From: Rotaria macrura
Taxonomy: Eukaryota; Rotifera; Eurotatoria; Philodinida; Philodinidae
Assembly: GCA_900239685.1 (NCBI GenBank)
Contig: OENT01000016.1
Location: 248,001-312,000, forward strand
Direction of reading: 5' to 3'
DNA: 64,000 nt
In this document: one piece after another, positions 13,201-26,900 of the stretch
Numbering within the stretch: position 1 is the stretch's first letter
Layout: each line of letters starts with the position of its first letter
Translations under genes and position numbers: made by a program
Notes under the pieces: model-generated
Told to the model about the DNA's origin: nothing
Seen by the model: the letters and a program-made list of their open reading frames with translations, nothing else
Databases searched by the model: none

Positions 13201-16200
13201 ATCAAGATATTGACGAAGTATTGTATGAGCTTGTACTGTATAGTATTTATCCATTTCAGGCATATTCATGTCATCTATCGAAAAGCATAAAGAGAAGAAT
13301 TAAAAACAATTTCAAATGAAAAAGAAGCAATCCATTGAAAATAATGTTCGAATAATTTACCAATGAAGTAAACGAGTCGTTTATTTCCTGGTGGACCATA
13401 GTTACGACCTGCCTTTCGTTCTAGTGGTTTTTCTAAAATCGATTGAAGCATTTCTGATGTTGTGTAGTAGTTAAATGGAACATTCACAACTGTCCAATTT
13501 TCATTATTTAATGATTCTAATTTATCATTAACAATAACAGTCTTTCCTATAAATAGTTAAGTAAAGATAAAACGTTCTCGTGTTTGTTTTCTAGTCTATG
13601 TATATGATGATACTTACCACTGCCAGCACCACCTACTAACATAACCGGATAGCCTCGTTCCATTAATAGATCTAAGATTGAAATATAAAAAGAAATACAG
13701 TAATTCAATATGAACTTATTCATATGAACATACCCATCCAATATCGAATTCGAACAGTTTCAGCTGTTGGCACAAGTGCTGCTTGTAATGGAACATCTTG
13801 ATCAAGTTCGAATTTCGGTACTTTTTTACTCCATAATTCAAATTTTTTCGTTTCAGGATCAATATAATAATCGAATACAGTTGTATTAGCTGTTGTTGGA
13901 AATTTAACTGCTTTAAATTCTAATGTCCACCAACGTGAAAATTCGATACGATGATCGACTAACTAGTATTCAATAAAGACAAACATAGAATAAATTTCAA
14001 ATTATAAGCAACTATTTATAAGTGATCATTTCTCGTAGAATACATATGAAATCATGTTGAAGACGACAATAGGTATAGGAATTTCATAGGACATGTATAA
14101 TCAAAGCTTAGCAACAGCGATTACTTACGGTCGTCGAAAGAACTGAATACTATTTTTATTTAGACATCAAATGGAATATTGTTCGTGATGGTTTATTTCA
14201 TATAATTTTTGAATTTTTGAAAAAGACTTACTTGATCTTGAAATAATGATGCACCCATAGCCCATATACAAGCCCAGACAAAATATTGTTCATAAAGTTC
14301 TTTCGAACAATCAGGTGGACAATTTTCAGGAACAAGTAAACATTCAAGTATATGACATAACATCCATACATGACAACCATCAACAAGTGGAGTAATCTTT
14401 TTAAAACGATTTGATTTGAGCATTTCCATACATGCTGGTAAATATTTATCAAATAAAATTTGTAGATTTGCTCTTTCACTTTGAATAGGACGAGAATCAA
14501 TCCATGTTGCCACTTGTGGACCTAACAAAGAAAAGCATCGAAATTTAAACAAACGATTGAGAATAGTTTATTGAACGAACCCCATCCAAGATCTTGAGGA
14601 TTAATGTAAAGAATACCAGCACGTGAAACTGTAGCCGGTGTAGCGGTTCTTAAATGACTTATTTCAAATAGTAAACGCATGGTAGGATTCAGTGGAACAC
14701 GTTCATTGCTTGCCAATGTTAAAACTTTATTGTCGTCCATAACTGTATTCAATGATTCAATCCACATCGGATCAATATCACCATCGAGAGCAATCCATTT
14801 TGGACCTGAAGAAAATAAATACAATATAAGAAGAAGAAGAAAAAACTAGCACATATTTCTTTTCTATTTCGTTTTACCATCATGTGTCATATTTGCAAGT
14901 TCTCGCATAATTGTTGAAAATAAGCCATCTTTCCATTCTCGGGTTGATGGATTCATGAAACCGAATAATTCATTATTTGTTACAGCTTTTGGATCAAGAT
15001 CAATGGCAACAGGTCGTCGTTTTTGATTCGTATACATTCGAATGAGTGTCTTCCATATTTGACTTTTGCCTGTACCAGCATTGCCAACAATGAATACTGA
15101 ATGGCGAACTTCAAAAAGTTCTTTTAATTGAACAACTTTTAGAATAAATGCATCTTCTGGTTGAAGTTTAAGATCAAGTGCAGCACGTTTGATTTCTTCT
15201 TCGAATTTAAGATCCCGTTTACGTGGTACATCAAGTGCAGGAAATAGATCACCAATGAGACCCTACGAATATGAAACATGTTCAACAAAGCTATTGAATA
15301 CATTCACAAGAATGTGGTCATATAAGATCAAGAATTTGTCCTTGCAAATCTTATCCTAGTCTATGTCATTCAGGTTCTTTTTCTAGCTCAATTCTGTTCG
15401 TAGAGAAAAAACTATTTCGAAATTTTTCATAATCTAAATGAACGGTTTTAGTGAGAAGACATGTTAGATAGGTGTTAGATTTCAAAGAATGAACATTTTT
15501 TTAATCTCTACCAACAGTGAACTATGGTAGGCATGTTAGTAGAAACATACATATCAGAGACATGAAGAAAAGTTTCAGCATATTTTCACTTGTACTACTT
15601 AATGCATACTATCAGTATCGGATTGAACATCTTTCATAAGTAATGTTTTGCTAGAATCAATGAAATACTGTAATTTATCTTGAAAGACAGAAATTAGAAG
15701 AATATTTTCTTTAATTAAATACAATAGCTAAATGTTGATCTCAAAGGAATCACAGAAAAATCTATTTAGATTTTTTATGTTAATTATTAGAGTTTGCTGT
15801 TGTTATGTATTCGCGTTGATACTATGATTGAAATCTTATAAGTTTTCTCTTATTACATTCTAGTCAACATTGAAGTTTTCGTTCTATGTAGTTTCAAGTA
15901 TCAGGAAAAGATATGCGATAATCTTATGTCAATATTGAAATAGAAAAAGAAACATTGTTGCTAAGACAAACAGTTTTTCATGTTCTCAATTAGAAACACT
16001 CGATTATTCGCTATCAAATATGCCATGTAATCAAATACTAACTAAAGTACTAAGTAGTTTCAAGTATTACCAAACGAAAAAAAAACTACATTAAAATCAA
16101 TTTTAACGTACCATGAAAATTGGTAAATCATCATGAACAATTTTCGGTATATTAAAATCACGTAATGCTCGCATTAAAACTTCACGTTCCGGTCTATTGG

Positions 16201-19200
16201 GATCAGCACGACGTAAAGCACCAGCAACGACTAGCACCGACTTAACAGCACGTAAACCCCAATCATAATGGTGTTGTTTCGATAGAAGTTCTTTACATAA
16301 ATTATATAGTGTTATAAATTTACATGACAATAATTTGCCATCTTTAAAACCAGATGTAACAAGCATAATTTCACAGATCATTTCAATATCAGGTACAACC
16401 ATAGCACATGGACGAAATAATGCTTTTAAGTTTTCAGGTAGTTCTGTACGACCGGCATAACCCGGATTCTATTCATGATGAAAAGAAAATTCATTGATAC
16501 ATTGGACTCAATCAAAACAAAAATAACTACGAACCATGGTAATGAAAAGACCAACATTAGGATTGAGACTGATTTCAGTACCCATAAAACTAAATCGTTG
16601 TTTTTTGTCACGTATTGCATCTTGAATTGTTTTAACTTGTACAGCAACGACCTAATCAAATAAGTTATTCACATGTTTCAATATCGTCTATAAAAACTTA
16701 AAAGAATCGTTTGACTTACAGAAAGTACTTCAACAGAAATACGATTGAACTCATCAAAACAACCCCATGCACCTGACAATAAACAGCAGTGTTATGTATC
16801 CGATATGAAAATAAAATATTGATTTTCCTACCTGTTTGTGATAGTCCTTTATATATATTTCCAATCGATTGATAATCCATTTGTTCCGAACAATTAAAGA
16901 CATAGACCATAACACCTAAAGCTCTGCCTAAATCTTTTGTTGTTTCTGTTTTTCCTGTTCCAGCTAGAATAACAACATTATTTTAGTAACAGTAATAGCC
17001 TATCAAAAATCTTACCTGGTCCAGCAGGTGCACCGCCCATAATCAAATGTAGAGATTGTGTCAATGTAATATAGCATCTGTAAATATAGTATAAAGTGAA
17101 AACGAAGAAATTTCGAGTGAATTAATAGTTTATTGAAAATGTACCTATCAGTTAATGGTGTGATGACAAGACGTGGCTGATTACCCAAATATTCATGTGC
17201 ATATCGAAATTGTGCATCACAAATATTTGCAAAACAATCCTTTTCTTTTTCATCCCATCGATGTCTTAATTGACATTGCCATAAAAATTCATTTGCACTT
17301 TCAATCTAAATATGAATAGAAACATGAAAAAAAATAATACATAGCGTTCAATATTTGTATAATTGCTTTTTTGAATGAAATAAAAAATCTACCTTAGCTT
17401 GAATCATTTTAGCAACAACATCACGTGCATGTACATCGATTGTACATATTGTTTCAATTTTTTGTCGTTCTAATGGTGAAATATCCGTTAGTAACAATTC
17501 AATGAGAGCATTCAATTGGCTAACAGCCTTCTTAAAATAATCTTTCAAACCATTCTCATAGCCTTCTTCAATACGAGAAAATGCTAAATTGACTTCCATG
17601 GTCCAAAAAACTTGTGAACCAGTTAAAGCTAGAAAAATAGAAATTTTTTCATTCGTGATCAAATGAATTCTCTACTAGTTTTCTTAGTTACCAATTTGTG
17701 CTGGATAATCTTGAACCCAATGTTCACGTGGTTTTTCTTCGAAAGCATTAATAGCTTCAGATAGACAATAACGAACTGTTTCTCGCATTTTATCAAGTAA
17801 ACGATTGAGCCATGTTTCAACTTGTCCATTCAGATCACATGAACTTGGAAAGTCAACTTTTTCAGATTCTTTCGAATACATAGCAACAGCTTCTTTTAAT
17901 TTAGCACCTGGTGTATGTTTATCGTCAACTAATTCGAGACGACCAATCGAATCAAATAATTTACTGAAATAAAATGAAAAACAATATTTGACGTCACTAA
18001 CGAAACAAACATTAAACAATCAAAAGTCCTATACCTTAGATGACGCATGACCTTTTCCGGTACGTTACCATTCGATAAAATATCTAAGAGTTCAGCAGGC
18101 GATACGAAATAGAATCTAAAGAAAATCATACTTCTAGTTTTTCATGAAAGAAAGAAAAAAACACGTGATATACCTTGGAAAAGCTAAACGTTTTGTTTCT
18201 AAATATTCTGCTAGAGCTTTTTCACATAAGGCCAATCGTGCTTTAATACTTTCTAATTTTTCATAGACATTATGACGATTTGTACAGTGTATAACATTTA
18301 CATCCTTTTGATTTTCTTCTGCTACATTTTTAAAATCTCGATCAATTTCATCGAACCGTTTTGAATCATCAGGTAATTGTTTACGAATGTCTTCTGTGCC
18401 AATAAAGATTGATTCCAGATGTGCCCATGTTTTTTGTACTTCACGTAAAATTTGTATGACCTGATCGGCTTGACTTAATTTCTTTTGCCATGATGACACT
18501 TGATTTTGAAAAAAAGCTATATATTTTGATTGTAACATATTTTGTAATTGTACTTGATGATCTTCTAATGTTTCAATAAGCTCATCATTTGCCGTTAGTA
18601 ATTTAATTCCCGTACGTGGATGTGGATCTGTACCGAATACCATTGTTGTCCAAGTATTTTCAATATCTTTTATTGTTTTTTCCATACTCATTTCTTTAAC
18701 AGCTTTATCAACTATGTTTCGTACTTCTTCTTCATAATTATATAAATTAAGATTGAGTAATTCTTCAAGTGTTGTCTGTGCTGACATGGAAAATTGTACA
18801 CCAGTACAAGACATTAATTCTTCCCAATGTCGTTCACGTATAGCTTGATTTCGTAATTCAGTTATAGAACGTAGAGCTGTTATCATATTTTTAAGAATTA
18901 GTTCTAGTTGAATATATGCATTCCATGCACGCATTTCTTTATCGAGTAGTTTTATATCACGTTGAAACTTTTTCACTTCAGAATCAACTATAAAAATCAA
19001 ATGAAAATTTAGTATTTTCAAAGCAAGAACTCGTCGGGATTTTTCATCGAAGATTTTGAAAGTTTCAAGATTAATCTGAATCCTCTGTATATTCCTTATT
19101 CATTGTCATTGTTCGTGTCATACTTCGAAATATATGTCAAATATCCTTGGTTACTAGGGAAGAATAAACTATAGGAACACTATGCGAACAGTTAATCATA

Positions 19201-22200
19201 CTTTTTCGAGAGTTATAGGTCTGTTGTATATTGTAAAGTTAATAAGTCGTACTAAAACTGATCTTAATCTCAATCAGGCACAAATTGTCTTACAGTTTTT
19301 ATATATTTTTATCGAAATTTCGTATCATAAATACAGTATCGAAAAAAATACACAGCTCTATAATTGAAAATCGGCAAAGTTCTATTCCACAGTTGGATAA
19401 CTTCAATCGAGTTTCATCGTAGGAATTAAAAATCTGTCGAATACGACATTGTTCTATTGAAAATTATAGACAAAGTTTTCGTACTTGAATCATCGGTAAC
19501 TACCAAACGACGAATTCGATGTCGAAAGAAGTTGCATGAACTCAGTTTTTTATTGTTATAGATAAAATTCTTCTCATTAATAATATTAATAGGCGAATAA
19601 ATTTTGTTTTTAGACGGAATACTGTAACAATATGTAGTAGTATCGAATCTGAAGAACTCTCTCTGTCAAAAAAGATCAGATCTAATAAAAAGAATTGTCT
19701 TTTAGAACACATATCAAGTTTTATCGCTCGACTACTAAATTATCACATTGTCTATTTAAAGCATCTCTACGAATTCAGTAGCCTTTAGTTTCGAGCTGAC
19801 TAAGGTTCCTCGTATTCACTTCATTGAACATTAAATGAAGCATCTAGGTGTCTAAAAACCTTCCACCAAAACATGAATACAAAGTTTTTTTCAGATATAT
19901 TCATTCATAGCAAACAATTATATGCTAAAATGAAGCAAAGCTTCGTATGAAAAGAGAGCTCAGAATGAATATGTATATATAAATGAATGGTATTGAATTA
20001 TCAAGGTTCTCTCTGAGTATTGTGTCATCGAACTATGTAAAAATTAACTTTGATAAATCCAATGACTTACTTTGCTCGACATTTATTTCACGCCAACGAG
20101 TGGATTTCCAGTCATTCATACTATATCGTACTAAACTAATATAATCCCATAATTGTTTAAGTAATTTAATATCTTTTCGGCATTGTTTAATCAGTTTAAA
20201 ATCAGGAAGCGTAACTTCGAATAGAGCAGACGATTTCATTAGTTTTTCTAATTCATTCTCTTGTTTAATTAAATCACGATTAACACGATCCAATTTTCTA
20301 TAGGCCTCAGGTGTATCATATGTATAGGGTGCTTCATTTTTAAATCGTTCACGAAATTGTGTTTGTATTGTATCGAATTCAGTTAATCGTTGACGTATTT
20401 TAGCATTTTCTTGTGCTTGTAATGGTGCAACATTTTGCCTGATAGCAACATAGGTACGTTTTAGATTTAGCCATTTTTCTGGCAAAATTTCAAGTTGTTG
20501 ATGAACTTCTTCAGGTAAATCTTGATTGTATGATTTTAATAATTCGATTGTTTCTTTCAACGGTGTAAACAGTGCATCCGTGGCTATTTCACGTTGTTTA
20601 ATAGCAGCTAGATGTGCCATGATTTCAACAAGTAGATTATAATCACCTTCCTTAACTGGACGTTTTAATTGTGTACCAGTTCGTTGAATAAACTCCTGAA
20701 GTTCATTCAAACTAGAATTGAAAAAACAAAGATAGTGTATAGTTTTTGCTCAAATTTAATTTTAACATAAACAGGTTGTTCTGTTTTGTACCTGCTTGTA
20801 ACATGCTCGATAAGCCATTGTTTAAACATGAACGACCACTTCTTAACAGTGTTTAAAAGTGTTTGCTTAAATGGGCGAGCATCAATTCTGAACCATCTAT
20901 CATAGATTTGTATTGGATCAATTTTTTCTACTTCACCATAAATGCCTTCATAAGTATCGATTTGTTCTCGAAATTGTGCTGTTGTTGGTGGATTTTCTGG
21001 TATACCAGTTAAGGCATGTTGTTGAATTTCTTCCGGTGTTAAAACATGACCATAGAGTAGAAATTGTCTCATGAATTCTTTTCGATCATCCGTCCATAAA
21101 TAGGCGTAACGATCAAATGAACGTTGATAATCATGTGCTTTGGCTATCACATGTTGCACGCGTTCATTGATATCATGGCGAACATCAGTAAGTGAATTCA
21201 TCTCTTGAATGTCAGGTTGATAATTTGGATGTGGCAGATGTTTAGCTAAACGGGTAACTAAAGATGATTGTTTATAGGAATTTGCAATAAGACCATCAAT
21301 AAAATCAGCAAAACCGTCAGGTGCATGAGGTTCGATCGATGGTGTAAATATCATTTCAGGCGGCTAAATATAGAATAATGAACAAAACAAAAATGAGTAC
21401 GCATGATGTTAGTTATTTACTTGAACTTCAAGTACGACTTGAAATAATGGTTCAGGATTCGACTTTCTATCTGTTTCTTGCTTAAAAAATTCTAGATCAC
21501 ATTGTACTATAGCATAAAAACCGTCGGTGATCATTTCATCAATATATTCAATATAAGCTTTCCAGTATTCTACTATAGCCGAATCGGCTGCATTCACTTG
21601 TAAATATTGTCGATTTTCTTCAACTAAACTATGTATTCGTTCACCGGCTTCCCGAATCTCACGATAACGCTTATTAAGACGTTCATCCAAATCAGATAGA
21701 ATCAGAAGATTATCGCCGCCTGTTTGCTTTTCATTTGTACCACGTGCACTCGCACGTTCATACAATGGACTTTTCGACCATGTTGCCATTATTGATTGAA
21801 TTTCAATTATATTATTTTTAGATTTTTGAAGACGTTGTTCAAGATCAAATACCATCTTGCGCGTACTTAAAATGTAATCACCAATACCTTCAATGAGAAA
21901 TAATAAGTAAAGCTTATAGTTAATAGTAGACGAAACGAGACTATGCCGAGTATTGATGATATCATTAGGTAGCGATTATTGGGAATTACCCGGAACTATC
22001 ATTCGATTGTCTTTGCTGTATTCTAATGTCAATCTATTCGATAGATATTAATCATGTCGTGTTAGCTATAAGACATTTCCATGCCAACTTTAGAAATATT
22101 TAATCAAATAAAAAGAAAAAAGTATAGCGAACTCGAACTTGTTACTCTTTATTAATAATGCGTAGAATTATTAACTGTATAGGCGAAAACTGAATATATT

Positions 22201-25200
22201 CAATTAGTTTAATAGACAGATTTTCGTTATTGAAACATCTTGGGAGCACTAGGAATATTTTTTTCTCTTCCTTTTTATTATTTTTCTATGTAGTTTTTCT
22301 AGTCACACTGTGTTTTATTCATTCAAAACAAAAGTCAACATTAGCTCCCTCATCTCACAGAATTATATTTTATTGCAGATTTGAACAGACCGTTACACGT
22401 ATTGTTCCAAATAAGCATTTGACTATTTCATGAAGTGTAAGCAATCATGACTATTCAAATTAACTGATAACAATTAAACATTTCGGTTTTTAGTTCACTG
22501 GAAATCCATTCAAACTTATTTCCTGCCTAAATATTTTTATTGTCATTATTGCTCATCGATTCTGAGAAAATTCCCTAATAGTATCGTTTTTTTATTTTGA
22601 CTAACTTGTGCAAAAATCTTCTATTGTTCTAGATCTATAGTCACATCTTCAATAGTCATCATCTAGGTAGCATGATACATCAATCTTGTAAGCAGTATGT
22701 ACATCGTTGAGATTAAACAAATCTAACAAGAATTGAATTACCTTCTGTTGACCATGTCAATTTATTTTCAGCATCGGACAATTGTTGATCGATGGCTTGA
22801 AGTTGTTGTTCTATTAATGGATATTCAACTTCAGCAACTGTTTCACGAACTTTATTGTACGATGTGATTGTATAATTTAAATTATTAATAAATGATAAGA
22901 ATGTATCATTTTCTTTGTAGATATCCATTGCAGCTTGTGGAATATCCTTACGATCTTTTATTTCAAGATAACGAACTTCACGTAAGACTGTTTCAAGCTA
23001 GAAGAAATAGAAGAAAAAAGAAAACCAATGTAATTATCTAAATACATATTTTTTAAATGCATTCAAATAATTAATTGTCACATGCTTGTTCTTCTTCTTC
23101 ATTGCATACATACTTGTGGGTGAAAATTCAATTGTACTAATTGATTTTTTGGATTTCGTGTTATTAAATGTTGATTAAGATTGAATTTTGATGCTTCACT
23201 AACATTTCCAGCCCATTCTTTATAAAGTTCTTCGATGAATTTATCGACAAGTTGATTTAATTCATTATATTTTCCTTCAACATTTTTAACTCCTACTGTA
23301 TCTGTTATTCTAATGAAGAAAACAAAAAGAAACGAATGATTTTCTTTCATATATGTTTCATCGAGTGTTCTTACTCGTTATCTAATGCTCGAAATTGTTC
23401 CATTGGTAGTGTATATCGTTGCTTGAGTTCTTCAGCCCACATTAAACTACCGGCTACTTTTGGCATATTACGATCCAGTTGAATTGAACCGATTTCTTGT
23501 AATAAATCCATTTGTTGATCAAATATTTGTTTGGCATCATCCATTTCACGTTCAACATGTTCAAGAATAGTAGGATAATTTTTTGTAAAATCATGATGAA
23601 TTATCGGTCGTTCAAGTAATGATCCAAATATATGAATTAATTTATACATGGCTTCAAGACCATTACAATCAGCAAATGCTTGATTAGCAATACGACCAAT
23701 GCGTCGATCGAGATCGTCAATGCCTTCTTGAAATTCATCTTTGTCATGAATGAATGCCTGTTGTATAGAAGGAATTATCAATTATGTATACGTATGACTA
23801 ATGTACCAGTGTAGAAATATATTACATTTATCCATAATGTAAGATGTACAACTATTGAAAATTTTAGAGAACTATTTTCGCGTATCGTGATTTATTGGGG
23901 GTGATTCATTTCGAGAAAATGCTACACGGTATATGAAAATTGGAGTACAAGTAAGTCGAAAGCATCATGCCTCGATTGTTTTGACGTTTACGTATAGTTT
24001 TATTTGAATCTACCTGGTATATGATTAGAAATAGAAATTGTTTGTGTCCTTCTGAAAAATATTGTTTCATTGTTAGGAGAATCTTTTTTTTTCATTTTCA
24101 AAATGGTAACGATGGGATTTTTCTTTTTTAAAACTATAATATACTAAATTTCCGATACTCGTGTCTCTTCGCTGGAGACTATTGCAAAATTGTTTTAAGA
24201 TCTCGATTCAATAGATTCTTTTCGATAAACAACAAATAAAGTAATGTCGGATAGATCAATATCTCATAGTTTTGACTATAAACAAGTAATTTGAAATAAT
24301 AAAATTTATCAAGACTTCTTCAGTGTGCTTCGAATAAGCCTAGCTCTCAAATATTTCCTATTTTATGAGACCCATGTATCTTTGTTTCTTTCGAAGTATA
24401 GTTCGTATGTTTTCTCCTCCAAGTTGACATGAATTGTTTTCACTAGTTCTCAATGTACGACTGAGAGAATGTTGTCTAATCGAATTTATTCAAGTTTTAC
24501 ATTGCCTGAGTATCCGAAATAGAAAAAAGAATGCAATAGAATAGAATTTTTTTTCTTCAATGTACTGATTGCGTTCGTATTTTTCTGTGATACTTTTATA
24601 TGATGATTGATTTATAGTTATGTATGACTATATTTCATTTCATTTTCTTTTCTTATCCTCAATAACTAACTAATAAATAGAACTGCTAGAAACAATCTAT
24701 AGCTCTTCCTTTTCGTGATACAAAGTAAAGCAATTAAAAATTGCATTCAACAAAACTTGAATCGAATACAAAGGACAGTTTTAATCAGTGTTTCAATACG
24801 GATAATGTTGTCAAGAGTAGAATATAAGCAACGACTATCTACATTATCGAATCTAACGTTCATAGAAACGATTGTGGTTTATGTAATTGTCGCTATTTAT
24901 CTGAAGTTCGAAACTCAATTTTTGATAACAGTGACACGATCATTGGACTGCACACATTTAAAGCAATCAACTTGAGAAAAAATATGTTTTTTTCAATCAA
25001 GTACATCAATGAATAATCTTCAGACATGTCAAAGAAATGCGCAGATTTTACTTTTGCAACTATCAAATAGAAAATATTATTCTTACCATATTTTTAGGAT
25101 CAAGTGGATTATATGTTTTATTATTAAATTTTTCGAATAATGTTTTGAATTCTTCATATATTTGTAAAATTTCCGCAGATAATGCTCGACCTTCAAAATA

Positions 25201-26900
25201 AATATAAATATGAAGCAAAGTCAACTCTTTTGTTTTTTTCATTTTCTCCTTCATCTTATCTACCTTTAACACCACCGATTTCAACTTTTTCAAGTTTAAG
25301 AAAAGCGTTTGCTGTTGAAAACAGTTCTTTAATCGACTTCATTCTGTCCATAAATATGTACCATTTAGCAAAAACAAGTTTTGGTGAAAAATCCCATTTT
25401 TCACCCATTTCTTTTCTCTTTTCTTGGTATTCATTTTCGAATTCCTTTAATGTTTCCATTGTATCATCGATTTTCATTAATGCTTCATCAACTTCACCCT
25501 TAAATAATTCCATTGGTTCCAAGTGTTCACTTGCCTGTTTCATAACAAGATTACATATTTCTTGTAATAGAACAACTATGCGCGATGCCATAGCATAATG
25601 ATTGCAATGATCATATAAGAGACCAATCACATGAAACATTGGTTTAAATAGTTGTTTAGCTTCGATAAAATCGGCTGTTTCCATGGACTCGAAATGACTT
25701 GCTAATGGTCTTAAAAATGTATCAATATCTTGTGCTTCCTCAAGTGCATAACGAACATCGTTATGTATTTGTTTAAATGATGGATGATATGAACTGTTAC
25801 TTTTATCAAGTAATTCACCCATTTTCGTTACTCGTGGATCATTTAACTAATTGTCAAGCAAACATCTTATGCTGTTCTTTGGTGAGAAATTTAAATATTA
25901 CCTGTTCTGATATTGATTCAAGATGAGAACGTTTTGATTTCCAAAATTCGATTTCAGTTGCTGGTAATGGATCGAGACCATCGAGTAATGGTTGTGCCGA
26001 ATCTTTTTTCAAAACTTCGCGAATTTGATGAGACCATTCGATGACAACAGATTCGACTGCATGTACTAATTTTAAATCGATGCTTTCACCGCTAAAACAC
26101 GAAATACAAAAAAAGAACACGAACGTGTATTAGTATTTAAATTACAATAGTCATAATCTATGATTTACTTTCTTGCACTTGTTTGCGGTGTTTCATTAGA
26201 TCGACCTTGTCCATTAGATTGAAATGTACCGTTTGTAGCGGTTGAACCACTATATTTTGGATATGGAAGTAAAATTTTTCCTTTTACAAGACTCGTAACA
26301 ACTTGAAGTTGCGATTGAAGATCAGAAACATGTTTTTGTAAATCAGTCAACACGACTTCAGGCCATTCTTCGTGATTTTGTGGTGCTGTTAACAATGGTC
26401 TAACAACCTGAAAATATCAATAAAAAAACAGTTACTATAAGAACCTAAAATATTTTCTTGACGTTATGATATACATCATTAACATAGATTTGTAATTGTT
26501 CCAGTGCGGCATTTGATAAATCACCAAAATTTAAAGCAGCAGCAACCTTTTCTTTCGATTCACGTTGTAAGGGTTCAGGTGATTTTTTACCAAAAAAACA
26601 TGCTTTACTTTTGAGTGTCGTCGGGAATGATGTTGCGACTATCTATATTTGTGTATGCATCAATGAATAAGTATTAGAGTTAGACTAAAAACCAAATCTA
26701 CTTACCAGATTGCCAGCAGGATTAACATGAAAGACAAGTAATGTTGGGTGAGGTTTCTCACAAAATTCAAGTATTGTATGATTTTGTTCTTCGATTTGGA
26801 CCATTTTGGTCCATTTTTCCGATCGAAGACGTAGTGATTTGATAAGATAATCAGCGATAAAATGGACGCGTAAATCAGCAATGTCGAGTTCGTCGACCAT
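3319..26900 (-). CDS. DNAH9/11/17: Axonemal dynein heavy chain, outer-arm beta type (DNAH9/11/17 group)
   Basis: This is the force-producing ATPase of ciliary outer dynein arms. The tail runs from about 26900 to 20000 and the linker (DHC_N2) to about 17700. AAA1 has its P-loop [13 protein letters not shown] near 17034-16940 and Walker [10 protein letters not shown] near 16775-16740. AAA2 has GNAGTGKS near 15090-15060, AAA3 GGAGSGK near 13640 and 13555, and AAA4 [10 protein letters not shown] near 11180. The coiled-coil stalk with its microtubule-binding tip (LTELKSF..PP) lies between about 9500 and 7700. AAA5, AAA6 and the C-terminal domain end at 3319. The C-terminus [14 protein letters not shown]...LLLQ and [13 protein letters not shown] fit the DNAH9/11/17 group rather than DNAH5/8, whose ends differ. 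All pieces look intact, with no frameshift seen. The start at 26900 (MVDELD) is the first in-frame Met near the family N-terminus. Most introns are ~50-70 nt, but several reach 0.6-1.3 kb. Confidence 0.95.
4268..4293. repeat. AT dinucleotide microsatellite in a dynein intron
   Basis: An uninterrupted run of AT units, preceded by two ATAC units, within a short intron near the 3' end of the dynein gene. Confidence 0.9.
9728..9770. repeat. AATA tetranucleotide repeat in a dynein intron
   Basis: About ten imperfect AAAT units with a few G substitutions, inside the intron that interrupts the region encoding the start of the dynein stalk. Confidence 0.85.
11585..12830 (-). other. DNAH9/11/17: Large dynein intron (~1.25 kb)
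   Basis: This intron separates the AAA4 entry from the exon with the family block [16 protein letters not shown] around 12900. It is far longer than the usual 50-70 nt introns of this gene. The open frame at 12446-12700 (+) shows no domain. No nested gene, repeat unit or transposon protein was recognised. Boundaries are approximate. Confidence 0.6.

Noticed and set aside
25182..25598. 138-codon open frame on the + strand
   Set aside because: It is antisense to dynein tail exons; the minus-strand frame matches the family and explains the openness.
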